A DNA stretch of 64,000 bases, taken from Mycobacterium sp. Its GTDB lineage: Bacteria; Actinomycetota; Actinomycetes; Mycobacteriales; Mycobacteriaceae. The stretch covers positions 310,001 to 374,000 of the forward strand of contig JACPVR010000004.1 of assembly GCA_016197405.1 (NCBI GenBank), in the 5' to 3' direction. The notes beneath the pieces were generated by a model. It searched no databases. It was not told the origin of the DNA and saw nothing but the letters and a program-made list of their open reading frames with translations. Each line of letters starts with the position of its first letter. Positions within the stretch are counted from its first letter, which is position 1. Positions 34,934 to 43,695 of this stretch are shown here, piece by piece. The translations under genes were made by a program, and so were the position numbers.

Positions 34934-34961
34934 ATGGGAACGTCGAAGGGTCGGCGAGATC

Positions 34962-37136
34962 ATGGGTGCTGGGGCCTATATCGGTAGGGTCGGTGGGCTG
35001 GCGGTCGCACTGGGCATCGGTGCGGCTGTAGCGGGGTTTTGTGGTGTGGCGTCAGCAGATTCGTCGGGATCGACATCAGCTGACTCCTCAAGTTCCGCCT
35101 CCAGTTCGTCAAGTTCGGCGAGCTCATCGTCAAAGAGCTCCTCGGGCGCGACATCGAGTTCGGCAACGTCGGATTCCGGATCTTCGGATTCCTCGGAAAC
35201 GGCTTCCAGTTCGAAATCGGACTCGGATTCCGCAGCATCAAGTTCCACAGATTCAGGAACAAAGTCATCGTCATCGACGGCTAGCGAGGAAACCGCCGAA
35301 CCGTCGACGTCAGGTGGGTCCGAGGAGACCGACGCCGAGGATTCCGATCCCGCTGACTCGTCATCGAAGTCCAGTGAGTCAGAACAGGACGAGACCGACT
35401 CAACCGAGGGCCGCGACACCGTCAAAGCGGCCAGCGCGCGCACCGAAACCACCGAAACGGTCGCCGCGTCTGCGCCGACCGATGAGGTCACGACCGAGCA
35501 GGTGGAAACCGAAGAGGCCTCGACAAGCACCACTGAGCCGTCCTCGTCGGAGACCACCGCCACCGACGTCCCGACCGTCCCGGTGTCGGGCGGCACCGTC
35601 GACGTCGTCACGGTCGATCCCGAGCCGGCAGCCGCCACGACAGCGGTGACCGCCGTGGCCCAGGTGAGCGCGGCGAAGGCGGCACCGGTGACGCTGTTCG
35701 ACTGGCTCGAGGCCATGAGCAAGAACTTCCGCGCGATGTTCTTCAACTCGGCGCCGACGGTGTCCTACAAGCCGGAAGAGAACGTGGTGCATGACGACGG
35801 AACCATCACCGGCGTCGTGCACGGATATGACGCTGACGGCGATGCGCTGGTCTACAAGGTCGGCAAGATCACCAACGGAACCGTCGTCATCGACAGCGCG
35901 GGCAACTTCGTCTACACCCCGAGCACCACGTCCGTGCCGGTCGGCAGCGCCTCCGCGCAAACCGGCAACACCGCCTCCTTCGTCATCACGGTCGCGCAGG
36001 TCAGGAACCTCAGTGGCCTGATGAAGCTGTTCAGCCTGGGCCGGCGGTCGACGGCGAGCACCACGGTGAGCGTCGGGACCGGGAGCGCCACCACCGGTGG
36101 AACGACGACGCCGTCAACTCCCACGACGAACCACGGCGACGAGACGAAATCCCTGCAGGCGTTGTTCGACGGGCTCAAGGCCGGTGACACCCTCACCCTG
36201 GAATCGCGGACCTACCAGCACAGCGGGGTGCTGAAGATTCGCGTCGCCGGTGTCACCATCATCGGCAACGGCGCCGTACTGGAATCCACCAACGACGCCA
36301 CCTCGGCGGTGCAGATTCTCGCCGACAACGTCTCGGTGTCGAACCTGACACTGACCGCGCCGCTGACCGGCACCCGGTACGACTCACTGGACCAGCACAA
36401 GCTGGTGATCATCGGTGACGGCGTCACGGTCTCAGATGTGACCGTCAACGGTTCAGCGGCGGCCGGTGTCTTCGTCTACGGCGCAAGCCACTTCACCTTG
36501 AACAGGGTCACGGTCCGCAACACCCGGGCAGACGGTATCCATATGACCAACGGTGCCAACAACGGATCCGTCAACGGTGCGGTTGTCGAATCATCCGGTG
36601 ATGACGGCATCGCCGTTGTGTCCTATGCCGACGCGCCGACCTGCCACGACATCGTCGTGGACTCGCCGACCGTGAACGGCACAACCTGGGGACGTGGGCT
36701 CTCGGTGGTAGGTGGAGACGACATCTCGTTCCGCAACATCAACGTGTCGAAGACCAACGCGGCTGCCGTCTACATCGCGACCGAGAGCAGCTACAACACC
36801 CGTTCGGTCAACAACGTCGAGATCGTCGGCGGCACGATCACCGGTGCCAACACCAACAGTCAAGTGGTGCACGGAGCGGTGCTGGTGTACTCCGGCAATT
36901 CGGGGAAGTCGATCAACGGCGTCAGCATCTCGGGGCTGTCGATCGTCACCACCAACCCGTCGGTGTACTGGAACGTGGGCGTCATCCTCGACGCGGGAAC
37001 CGTCTCCAACCTGTCCTTCAAGAATATTGCGTTGAAGTCGACCAAGCTGTCACCGCTTTCGATCTCCGCGAAAGTCCCCGCCGGAACCTACACGGTGAGC
37101 GGCTGGACCCTCGACGGCAAGGCGATCACCGTCTGA
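34962..37136 (+). CDS. Secreted Ser-rich protein with cadherin-like and right-handed beta-helix domains
   Basis: 724 aa. A signal peptide (MGAGAYIGRVGGLAVALGIG to GVASA) is followed by about 130 residues made almost entirely of Ser, Ala, Asp, Glu and Thr. A tandem-type Ig/cadherin-like domain follows (NSAPTVSYKPEENVV ... GYDADGDALVYKVG ... GNFVYTP). After a Thr-rich linker, the last 330 residues are right-handed parallel beta-helix repeats (VTIIGNGAVLES, VSVSNLTLTAP, VTVSDVTVNGS, FTLNRVTVRN). Beta-helix proteins are often polysaccharide lyases or epimerases. No catalytic residues can be assigned. The Ser/Asp tract resembles a wall-spanning stalk. Confidence 0.78.
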   Translation: MGAGAYIGRVGGLAVALGIGAAVAGFCGVASADSSGSTSADSSSSASSSSSSASSSSKSSSGATSSSATSDSGSSDSSETASSSKSDSDSAASSSTDSGTKSSSSTASEETAEPSTSGGSEETDAEDSDPADSSSKSSESEQDETDSTEGRDTVKAASARTETTETVAASAPTDEVTTEQVETEEASTSTTEPSSSETTATDVPTVPVSGGTVDVVTVDPEPAAATTAVTAVAQVSAAKAAPVTLFDWLEAMSKNFRAMFFNSAPTVSYKPEENVVHDDGTITGVVHGYDADGDALVYKVGKITNGTVVIDSAGNFVYTPSTTSVPVGSASAQTGNTASFVITVAQVRNLSGLMKLFSLGRRSTASTTVSVGTGSATTGGTTTPSTPTTNHGDETKSLQALFDGLKAGDTLTLESRTYQHSGVLKIRVAGVTIIGNGAVLESTNDATSAVQILADNVSVSNLTLTAPLTGTRYDSLDQHKLVIIGDGVTVSDVTVNGSAAAGVFVYGASHFTLNRVTVRNTRADGIHMTNGANNGSVNGAVVESSGDDGIAVVSYADAPTCHDIVVDSPTVNGTTWGRGLSVVGGDDISFRNINVSKTNAAAVYIATESSYNTRSVNNVEIVGGTITGANTNSQVVHGAVLVYSGNSGKSINGVSISGLSIVTTNPSVYWNVGVILDAGTVSNLSFKNIALKSTKLSPLSISAKVPAGTYTVSGWTLDGKAITV

Positions 37137-37207
37137 TCGAGCGCGCAGCGACAGCCCCGGGCCCGCACCGGACTCCGCTGACCCTGCTGTCGCACCCGAC
37201 GGGCACG

Positions 37208-39304
37208 ATGGTGCACATGTCGACACGTGGCGATGCCCAGGCGATCCTCGAGCAGCTGGCCGGCCCGAACGCGATTCTGCGCGAGGACCAGTGGAACGCG
37301 ATCGAGGCACTGGTCGTCGGACGGCGTCGGGCGCTGGTGGTGCAGCGCACCGGGTGGGGCAAGTCGGCGGTCTACTTCATCGCTGCCAAACTCCTGCGCG
37401 CCGCGGGCCGGGGCCCGACCGTCATCGTCTCGCCACTGCTGGCGCTGATGCGAAACCAGGTGGCCGCCGCGGAGCGCGCCGGCGTGCAGGCAGCGACCAT
37501 CAACTCGGCCAATATCGCCGACTGGGACGAGATCCATACACGGGTGCGCGCCGGTGATCTCGACGTCCTGCTGGTGAGTCCAGAGCGGCTCAACAATCCG
37601 GATTTCCGTGACAACGTCTTGCCGGCACTGGCCGCCGATGCCGGGCTGGTGGTCGTCGACGAGGCGCACTGCGTGTCGGACTGGGGGCATGACTTCCGGC
37701 CTGACTACCGCCGGATCAGGACCCTGATCGCCGACTTGGGCTCGGATATCCCGGTTCTGGCGACCACGGCGACCGCCAATGACCGGGTCATCGCCGACGT
37801 GGCGGCCCAGCTGGGGGTCGGAGGTGCCGACACCCTGGTCCTGCGCGGCGGGCTGGACCGGGAATCACTGCGGCTCTCGGTGGTGCGCGCAGGCAATCCG
37901 GCACAGCGGGCGGCCTGGATCGCGGAGCATCTGGGATCACTGGCCGGCTCCGGCATCATCTACACGCTGACCGTCGCGCAGGCACATGACGTGGCTGCGT
38001 TGTTACGGGAGAAGGGTTTCGAGGTCGCGGCCTATACCGGTTCCACCGAGAGCGCCGAACGCGAGCAGCTGGAGGCCGAGCTGCTGGGCAACCGGGTCAA
38101 GGCGCTCGTCGCGACGTCGGCACTGGGGATGGGATTCGACAAACCCGATCTGGGGTTCGTCATCCACCTGGGTGCGCCGTCATCGCCGATCGCCTACTAC
38201 CAGCAGGTCGGCCGCGCCGGCCGATCCACCGAACGCGCCGATGTCATCCTGCTGCCCGGCCGCTCCGACGCCGATGTGTGGCGCTACTTCGCCTCGGTGG
38301 CGTTCCCCTCGGAAGCATTGGTGCGCAACGTCATCGGAGCCCTGGACACCGAGAGGCCGCAGTCCACGCAAGCGCTGGAACCCATGGTGGACCTCAACAG
38401 GGCACGCCTGGAGATGGTGCTCAAGGTGCTCGACGTCGACGGAGCGGTCCGGCGTGTCAAGGGCGGTTGGCTCAGCACCGGCGAAACCTGGAATTACGAC
38501 GAGCAGCGGTACCGACGGCTCGAAGAAGCGCGCAGTCGGGAGCGTCAGGCCATGCTCGACTACCAGGACACCGACAAGTGCCGGATGGCGTTCCTGCGCA
38601 GCGAGCTCGACGACCCCGAACTCGCCGATGACGAACAGTGTGGTCGCTGTGACAACTGCACCGGGCAGTACTACAGCGGGCAGGTCGACGAATCCGCCGC
38701 CGAGGACACCCGCGCGCGGTTGATGCGGCCCGGCGTCGAGATCACCCCGCGAAAACTTTGGCCGTCCGGCCTTGCCAAGCTCGGTGTGGGCCTGAGCGGC
38801 AAGATTACCGACGGGCCCGCGCCCGGACGCGTGATAGGCCGTCTCACCGACCTCGGCTGGGGTACCCGGTTGCGCCGCGTGCTCGACGAACCCGACGGCG
38901 ACGTGCCCGACGACGTGGTCCGGGCTGCCGTGGAGGTGCTGGCGGCGTGGAATTGGGAGCAGCGCCCGGTGGCTGTGCTGGGACTGGCCTCCGACAGCAG
39001 GCCACGGTTCATCGCATCGCTGGTCGCCAGACTGGCCGAGCTGGGCAGGCTGACGAACCTCGGAACCCTGGAATACCATCCGGAACGCCGGCCGGTGACC
39101 GCAGCCAACTCGGCATATCGCGTTGCGGCACTGGATGGTTCGTGGCTACCGCCGGACAGCGGTGCAATCGGCGCGCTGACCGGACCGCTGTTGCTGGTCG
39201 ACGATCTCACCGACACCGGCTGGACCTTGACGATGGCGGCCCGGGTGCTCCGCGGGGCCGGGGCGCCCGCGGTGCTGCCGTTCGCGGTGGCTGCCGTCAG
39301 CTGA
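37208..39304 (+). CDS. rqlH: RqlH-type RecQ-like helicase with C-terminal phosphoribosyltransferase-like domain
   Basis: 698 aa SF2 helicase. Motif I is RTGWGKS (47-53) and motif II with the RecQ aromatic region is VVDEAHCVSDWGHDFRPDY. Motif VI is QQVGRAGR, and a four-cysteine zinc site is spread over DKCRMAF, EQCGRCDNC. There is no HRDC domain. The C-terminus has a PRPP-binding-like motif, LLLVDDLTDTGWT. M. smegmatis RqlH is a known RecQ-like 3'-5' helicase of this clade. ATG 37208 or 37217 may be the start. Its 3' end overlaps the convergent IclR gene by 8 nt. It is unrelated to sterol metabolism. Confidence 0.83.
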   Translation: MVHMSTRGDAQAILEQLAGPNAILREDQWNAIEALVVGRRRALVVQRTGWGKSAVYFIAAKLLRAAGRGPTVIVSPLLALMRNQVAAAERAGVQAATINSANIADWDEIHTRVRAGDLDVLLVSPERLNNPDFRDNVLPALAADAGLVVVDEAHCVSDWGHDFRPDYRRIRTLIADLGSDIPVLATTATANDRVIADVAAQLGVGGADTLVLRGGLDRESLRLSVVRAGNPAQRAAWIAEHLGSLAGSGIIYTLTVAQAHDVAALLREKGFEVAAYTGSTESAEREQLEAELLGNRVKALVATSALGMGFDKPDLGFVIHLGAPSSPIAYYQQVGRAGRSTERADVILLPGRSDADVWRYFASVAFPSEALVRNVIGALDTERPQSTQALEPMVDLNRARLEMVLKVLDVDGAVRRVKGGWLSTGETWNYDEQRYRRLEEARSRERQAMLDYQDTDKCRMAFLRSELDDPELADDEQCGRCDNCTGQYYSGQVDESAAEDTRARLMRPGVEITPRKLWPSGLAKLGVGLSGKITDGPAPGRVIGRLTDLGWGTRLRRVLDEPDGDVPDDVVRAAVEVLAAWNWEQRPVAVLGLASDSRPRFIASLVARLAELGRLTNLGTLEYHPERRPVTAANSAYRVAALDGSWLPPDSGAIGALTGPLLLVDDLTDTGWTLTMAARVLRGAGAPAVLPFAVAAVS

Positions 39305-40202
39305 CGAAGTCGGGCGCACGGCCCCCGAGCTGCGCGGTGATCACTGCCGCAGTCGCCATCAAACCCTTGGCGTGCCTGCTGATCTCGGTATCGGTCAGGG
39401 CTCGTCCGATCTGCAGCGAGGCCACCATGACCTGGCGGCGGTGGTGGTCGAATACCGGAGCTGAGATGACGCTGATGTCGTGGCGTCCGCGTCCGCCATC
39501 GGATTCGCTGCGCAGATAGACCCGTTCACCGACGCCGGAGATCATCTCGCCGAGCAGCGCCCGCAGTTCTTGGGGCAGTGCACTGGACATGCCGGCCATC
39601 AGTGCGTACAACCGCCGGCCACTGGGTGTCAGGCGCTCCACCAGATATCCGCTGTCGCGGCATTCGTCGATCACCCGGTGCAGCCGCTCGGAGTCGGTGT
39701 GCAACGGGATGGTCGGTTCCTTGGCCAGCCAGTCGCGTAACGCGTCGTCGTCCCAGAGCACGAACATCAGGCCCACCGGCGGCGCGAACGGATAACTCTG
39801 TCCCACCAGCACTCCGACATCGGCGTCGACCGGCCCGACAAGTTCCAGCAGTGTTATCCGGTCGTCGATGACCGCAGACAGCGCGGCGGTGGTGTCGAAC
39901 GCCGTCGAGAGCCTGCGCAGTTCCTCGCGGGCAGCCGGGTTCACCCGCATGGATTCCTGCGCGGTGTGCCCCAACGCGATGAGCCGCGGCCCCAGTCGGT
40001 AGGTCTTGTCCTGGGCATCGCGAACCAGGTAGCCCGCCTCGCTGAGCGTCGTGGCGATGCCCAGGCAGGTCGGCTTGCTGAGCTCGACGCGACGAGCCAG
40101 TTCCGAGAGCCCGAACCGTTCATGCGGATGGCGGGCCAGGAAATCCAGGATCGCCACGACGCGTTCGGTGGGCGGGGAGGCCCGCCCGGAACCGGTCACC
40201 AC
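39297..40202 (-). CDS. IclR-family transcriptional regulator
   Basis: 301 aa. The N-terminal winged helix-turn-helix (about residues 12-70) reads ERVVAILDFLARHPHERFGLSELARRVELSKPTCLGIATTL (in parts), and the C-terminal IclR effector domain follows with DDRITLLELVGPVDADVGV. It probably controls part of the sterol operon in response to a CoA or acid metabolite, by analogy with other IclR proteins. The GTG 40202 start has AGGAGG about 10 nt upstream. It diverges from the Rv3531c-like operon across a shared KstR operator, so KstR probably controls this regulator. Confidence 0.85.
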   Translation of the reverse strand: MVTGSGRASPPTERVVAILDFLARHPHERFGLSELARRVELSKPTCLGIATTLSEAGYLVRDAQDKTYRLGPRLIALGHTAQESMRVNPAAREELRRLSTAFDTTAALSAVIDDRITLLELVGPVDADVGVLVGQSYPFAPPVGLMFVLWDDDALRDWLAKEPTIPLHTDSERLHRVIDECRDSGYLVERLTPSGRRLYALMAGMSSALPQELRALLGEMISGVGERVYLRSESDGGRGRHDISVISAPVFDHHRRQVMVASLQIGRALTDTEISRHAKGLMATAAVITAQLGGRAPDFVS

Positions 40203-40237
40203 GGCGTGTGCCCTCCTTCCTCGGCGTTGACTCGATA

Positions 40238-40251
40238 TAGAACACGTTCTA
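40238..40251. promoter_or_regulatory. KstR operator between the iclR-type gene and the Rv3531c-like operon
   Basis: TAGAACACGTTCTA, a perfect KstR palindrome. On the plus side it overlaps TAGTGT (40250-40255), a -10 candidate for the downstream operon. On the minus side it lies 36 nt before the regulator start, upstream of its ribosome-binding site. Confidence 0.92.
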
Positions 40252-40351
40252 GTGTGTGGTCGGAAACTCTACCAGTTCGGTCCAATATTGGACCGAAGCG
40301 ACGCTGATGCGGCGGCAACGAGCTGCAGAGGAATCGAGAGGCAGTCACCCG

Positions 40352-41479
40352 ATGTACACACACCCGTTGGCCGAGGCCATCGCCGAGGCCGAACAACTGG
40401 TCGCCGCCGCACCGTTCATCTCCTCCGAAGCCGATCTGCTGGAGGGGCTGCAATACCTCGCCGGTTGTATCGCGGCGTGTACCCACGTCGCATTCGACTA
40501 CGACCGCGACCACCCGTTCCTGCACAGCGGAACCGGACCGTTCACCAAGATGGGTCTGGACAATCCCGACACCATGTACTTCGGCACCCGGGTTCAGCCC
40601 GGTTACGAGTACGTCGTGACCGGAAAGCGTGGCACCACCACCGACGTGAGTTTCCAGCTGCTCGGTGGCGAATACACCGACGACAACGTCCCCGACAGTG
40701 AGACAGCCTTCGACGACCGCAAGCTCGACATCGCCGCCGACGGCACCTTCGAGTGGCGCTTCACCCCGGCGGTGCCCGCGCAGCTGGTCATCCGCGAGGT
40801 CTACAACGACTGGTCGGCGCAACGTGGTTCGTTCGCGATAGCGCGAACCGACACCGCGGGTACCGCTCCGCCCGCGTTGACCAGGGAACTGATCGAGAAG
40901 CGGTATGCCGTGGCGGGCAAGCAGCTGGTGCAGCGTGTCAAGACCTGGCTGCAGTTTCCGCAGTGGTTCTACGACAACCTGCCGGTGAACACCTTGGTGG
41001 CGCCCCGGCTGACCCCCGGCGGCCTGGCGACGCAGTACTCGTCGGTGGGGCATTACGATCTGACCCCCGAACAGGCCATGGTCATAACGCTGCCCGTCTC
41101 CGATGCGCCCTACCTCGGATTCCAGTTGGGCAGTCTCTGGTACATCTCGCTGGACTACATCAACCACCAGACGTCGTTGAACGGCACGCAGGCCCAGGCC
41201 GATCCGGACGGCAAGATTCGCATCGTGGTGTCTGACACCAACCCCGGTGTGACCAACTGGGTGGAAACGCTCGGGCACGCCAAGGGTTACCTGCAGTTCC
41301 GTTGGCAGCGGGTCTCTCGTGAACTGACCGAGGCAGACGGACCGACCGCCGAGATCGTCGACATCGACAAGGTCGCCTCGGTACTGCCGTATCACGAGTC
41401 CAACAAGATCTCCGAGCAGGACTGGCGGGAGCGGATCGCGCTGCGCCAGAAGCAGATCGGCGAGAGGATGGTGGGTTAG
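40352..41479 (+). CDS. DUF1214-domain protein (Rv3531c-like)
   Basis: 375 aa, the same length as M. tuberculosis Rv3531c. The C-terminal DUF1214 domain is recognisable in YFGTRVQPGYEYVVTGKRG, TLPVSDAPYLGFQLGSLWY and VSDTNPGVTNWVETLGHAKG. Its reaction is unknown. KstR control and cotranscription with the SDR and sulfotransferase-like genes point to sterol metabolism. I chose ATG 40352 because the upstream frame crosses the promoter and lacks similarity. The next gene starts 3 nt after the stop. Confidence 0.82.
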   Translation: MYTHPLAEAIAEAEQLVAAAPFISSEADLLEGLQYLAGCIAACTHVAFDYDRDHPFLHSGTGPFTKMGLDNPDTMYFGTRVQPGYEYVVTGKRGTTTDVSFQLLGGEYTDDNVPDSETAFDDRKLDIAADGTFEWRFTPAVPAQLVIREVYNDWSAQRGSFAIARTDTAGTAPPALTRELIEKRYAVAGKQLVQRVKTWLQFPQWFYDNLPVNTLVAPRLTPGGLATQYSSVGHYDLTPEQAMVITLPVSDAPYLGFQLGSLWYISLDYINHQTSLNGTQAQADPDGKIRIVVSDTNPGVTNWVETLGHAKGYLQFRWQRVSRELTEADGPTAEIVDIDKVASVLPYHESNKISEQDWRERIALRQKQIGERMVG

Positions 41480-41482
41480 CAG

Positions 41483-42265
41483 ATGGCCGGGTTGCTGGAA
41501 GACAAGGTCGTGGTTATCAGCGGCGTCGGGCCTGCGCTCGGCACCACGCTGGCACGTCGTTGCGCCGAAGCCGGAGCGGATCTGGTGCTGGCGGCGCGGA
41601 CGGTGGACCGCCTCGAAGACGTCGCCAAGCAGGTATCCGACCTGGGTAGGCGCGCGATCTCGGTGGGCACCGACATCACCGACGAGGCGCAGGTCGACAA
41701 TCTCGTCGCGGAATCGCTCAAGGCCTACGGCAAGGTTGATGTGCTGATCAACAACGCCTTCCGGGTACCGTCGATGAAACCGTTGGCGGACACCACATTC
41801 GAGCACATGCGCGATGCCATCGAGCTGACGGTATTCGGCGCGTTACGGATGATCCAGGGTTTCACGCCGGCGCTGGCCGAATCCAGCGGCGCGGTGGTCA
41901 ACGTCAACTCGATGGTGGTTCGGCACTCGCAGGCGAAGTACGGTGCCTACAAGATGGCCAAGGCGGCACTGCTGGCGATGTCGCAGTCACTTTCCACCGA
42001 ATTGGGCGGTCAGGGCATCCGGGTCAATTCGATTCTGCCCGGCTATATCTGGGGTGGGACGTTGGAGAGCTACTTCAGTCATCAGGCCGGAAAGTACGGC
42101 ACCACCGTCGACGAGATCTACAAGGCCACCGCTGCCGCGTCCGATCTGAAGCGTTTGCCCACCGAGGACGAAGTCGCTTCGGCAATCTTGTTCATGGCCA
42201 GCGATCTGTCCAGTGGTATCACCGGCCAGACCTTGGACGTCAACTGTGGGGAGTACAAGGCGTGA
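41483..42265 (+). CDS. Short-chain dehydrogenase/reductase (Rv3530c-like)
   Basis: 260 aa classical SDR. The glycine-rich loop is SGVGPALG (13-20), the NNAF strand and the catalytic S143, Y156 and K160 (YGAYKMAK) are intact, and the C-terminus ends SSGITGQTLDVNCGE. Length and neighbourhood match Rv3530c. It probably oxidises or reduces a steroid hydroxyl or a side-chain hydroxyacyl group with NAD(P). It is coupled to the next gene by GTGA. Confidence 0.88.
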   Translation: MAGLLEDKVVVISGVGPALGTTLARRCAEAGADLVLAARTVDRLEDVAKQVSDLGRRAISVGTDITDEAQVDNLVAESLKAYGKVDVLINNAFRVPSMKPLADTTFEHMRDAIELTVFGALRMIQGFTPALAESSGAVVNVNSMVVRHSQAKYGAYKMAKAALLAMSQSLSTELGGQGIRVNSILPGYIWGGTLESYFSHQAGKYGTTVDEIYKATAAASDLKRLPTEDEVASAILFMASDLSSGITGQTLDVNCGEYKA

Positions 42266-43407
42266 CACCGCGTACCGATGTCGGCACCGTCGAGGACCTG
42301 CACGCTTCGGCCACGAAGGCCTGCGGTCTGGATGATTTCGGCGATGACAGTGACAACTACCGGGAGGCTCTCGGTGTGCTGCTGGAATCCTTCCAGCGCG
42401 ACGCCGATCTGACCGAGCTCGGCAGCAAGATGCAGCGTTTCTTCGTGCGGAATGCGCTGGTGGCCCGGCTGGTCTCGGAGGCGGCGTTCCGGCAGTACCC
42501 GCAGCATGCGGAAGTCGAGATCGAGCGCCCCATCTTCGTCACCGGCCTGCCGCGCACCGGCACCACGGTGGTGCACCGGCTGCTGGCCGCCGATCCCCGC
42601 CATCAGGGCCTTGAGCTGTGGCTGGCCGAATTCCCGCAGCCTCGCCCGCCGCGCGAAACCTGGTCGCAGAACCCGGTTTTCCAGCAGCTGGATGCGCAGT
42701 TCACCAAGGCGCACGAGGAGAATCCGGATTACACGGGCCTGCACTACATGACCGCCGACGAAGTCGAGGAGTGCTGGCAGTTGCTGCGGCAGTCGCTGCA
42801 CTCGGTGTCCTACGAGACGCTGGCCCATATCCCGACCTATTCACGGTGGCTGGCGCAGCAGGACTGGACCAAGTCCTATCAGCGGCACCGTAAGAACTTG
42901 CAGCTGATCGGTCTCAACGATGCCGACAAGCGTTGGGTGCTGAAAAATCCCAGTCACCTGTTCGCGCTCGACGCGTTGTTTGCGACCTATCCGGACGCGC
43001 TGGTGGTGCAGTGCCACCGCCCCGTCGAGACCATCATGGCGTCGATGTGCTCGCTGTCGCAGCACACCACCGCGGGGTGGTCGAACACCTTCACCGGTGA
43101 CGTGATCGGCGCGGACTCCATGGAGACGTGGTCGCGCGGTCTGGAACTGTTCACTACCGAACGTGCCAAGCATGATCCGGCACAGTTCTACGATCTCGAC
43201 TATTTCGCATTGATCAAGGACCCGGTTTCGGCGGTCGAGGACATCTACCGCAGCTTCGGCATCGAGTTCGGCGACACCGCCCGCCAGGCGGTGCAGCACA
43301 CCCATGAGGAGAGCAAGAAGGGCCCTCGCGCACCCAAGCACACCTATGCGCTGGAGGACTACGGACTGACCACTGATCAGGTCAAGGAACGCTTCGCCGG
43401 CCTGTAG
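42262..43407 (+). CDS. Sulfotransferase-family protein (Rv3529c-like)
   Basis: 381 aa. The PAPS-binding loop FVTGLPRTGTTVVHRLL and the downstream 3'-phosphate region VLKNPSHLFALDALF with VQCHRPVETIMAS identify the sulfotransferase fold. It could sulfate a sterol or lipid, but mycobacterial members of this branch have no proven substrate. It is the last gene of the KstR-controlled operon begun at 40352. The GTG 42262 start overlaps the SDR stop. Confidence 0.85.
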   Translation: MTPRTDVGTVEDLHASATKACGLDDFGDDSDNYREALGVLLESFQRDADLTELGSKMQRFFVRNALVARLVSEAAFRQYPQHAEVEIERPIFVTGLPRTGTTVVHRLLAADPRHQGLELWLAEFPQPRPPRETWSQNPVFQQLDAQFTKAHEENPDYTGLHYMTADEVEECWQLLRQSLHSVSYETLAHIPTYSRWLAQQDWTKSYQRHRKNLQLIGLNDADKRWVLKNPSHLFALDALFATYPDALVVQCHRPVETIMASMCSLSQHTTAGWSNTFTGDVIGADSMETWSRGLELFTTERAKHDPAQFYDLDYFALIKDPVSAVEDIYRSFGIEFGDTARQAVQHTHEESKKGPRAPKHTYALEDYGLTTDQVKERFAGL

Positions 43408-43416
43408 CCCGCAGGG

Positions 43417-43674
43417 TCACCGGGTGGGGTCGCGCCGCGTGCGATCGGCACGGCCGGGGCGCTCGTGCGGTGGCACCTTCGGGGTGTCCTTGACCGAGCG
43501 GCCCTTGCCCGCCACGGTCGAAAGGGCGCGCCGGCAGCGTGGACAGATCGGCTTGCCGGCGATGTCGACGGTCCATGCCTTGCCGCCACCCGGGCAGGGT
43601 TTGTCGGTCACTGCTTGGGCTCGATTCTGCTCGTACGGAGATTCACCGAAACTGTAGTCACCCGCCGCATTCAC
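43417..43674 (-). CDS. Small Cys-containing protein of unknown function
   Basis: 85 aa, starting at GTG 43674 and 21 nt after the kinase stop. Three cysteines and a histidine lie in KPCPGGGKAWTVDIAGKP and ICPRCRRAL, which may form a zinc ribbon-like site. The C-terminal third is basic and rich in Pro and Arg. I do not recognise a family with certainty. The coding call rests on the spaced Cys motif and tight placement behind the kinase. It could bind nucleic acid or a metal. Confidence 0.5.
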   Translation of the reverse strand: MNAAGDYSFGESPYEQNRAQAVTDKPCPGGGKAWTVDIAGKPICPRCRRALSTVAGKGRSVKDTPKVPPHERPGRADRTRRDPTR

Positions 43675-43695
43675 CCCGCGGTCACGGGCGGGTGG

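Noticed and set aside
40196..41806. Long minus-strand open frame opposite the DUF1214 gene
   Set aside because: Antisense reading with Arg/Gly/His-rich composition and crossing the KstR operator and promoter; not a gene.
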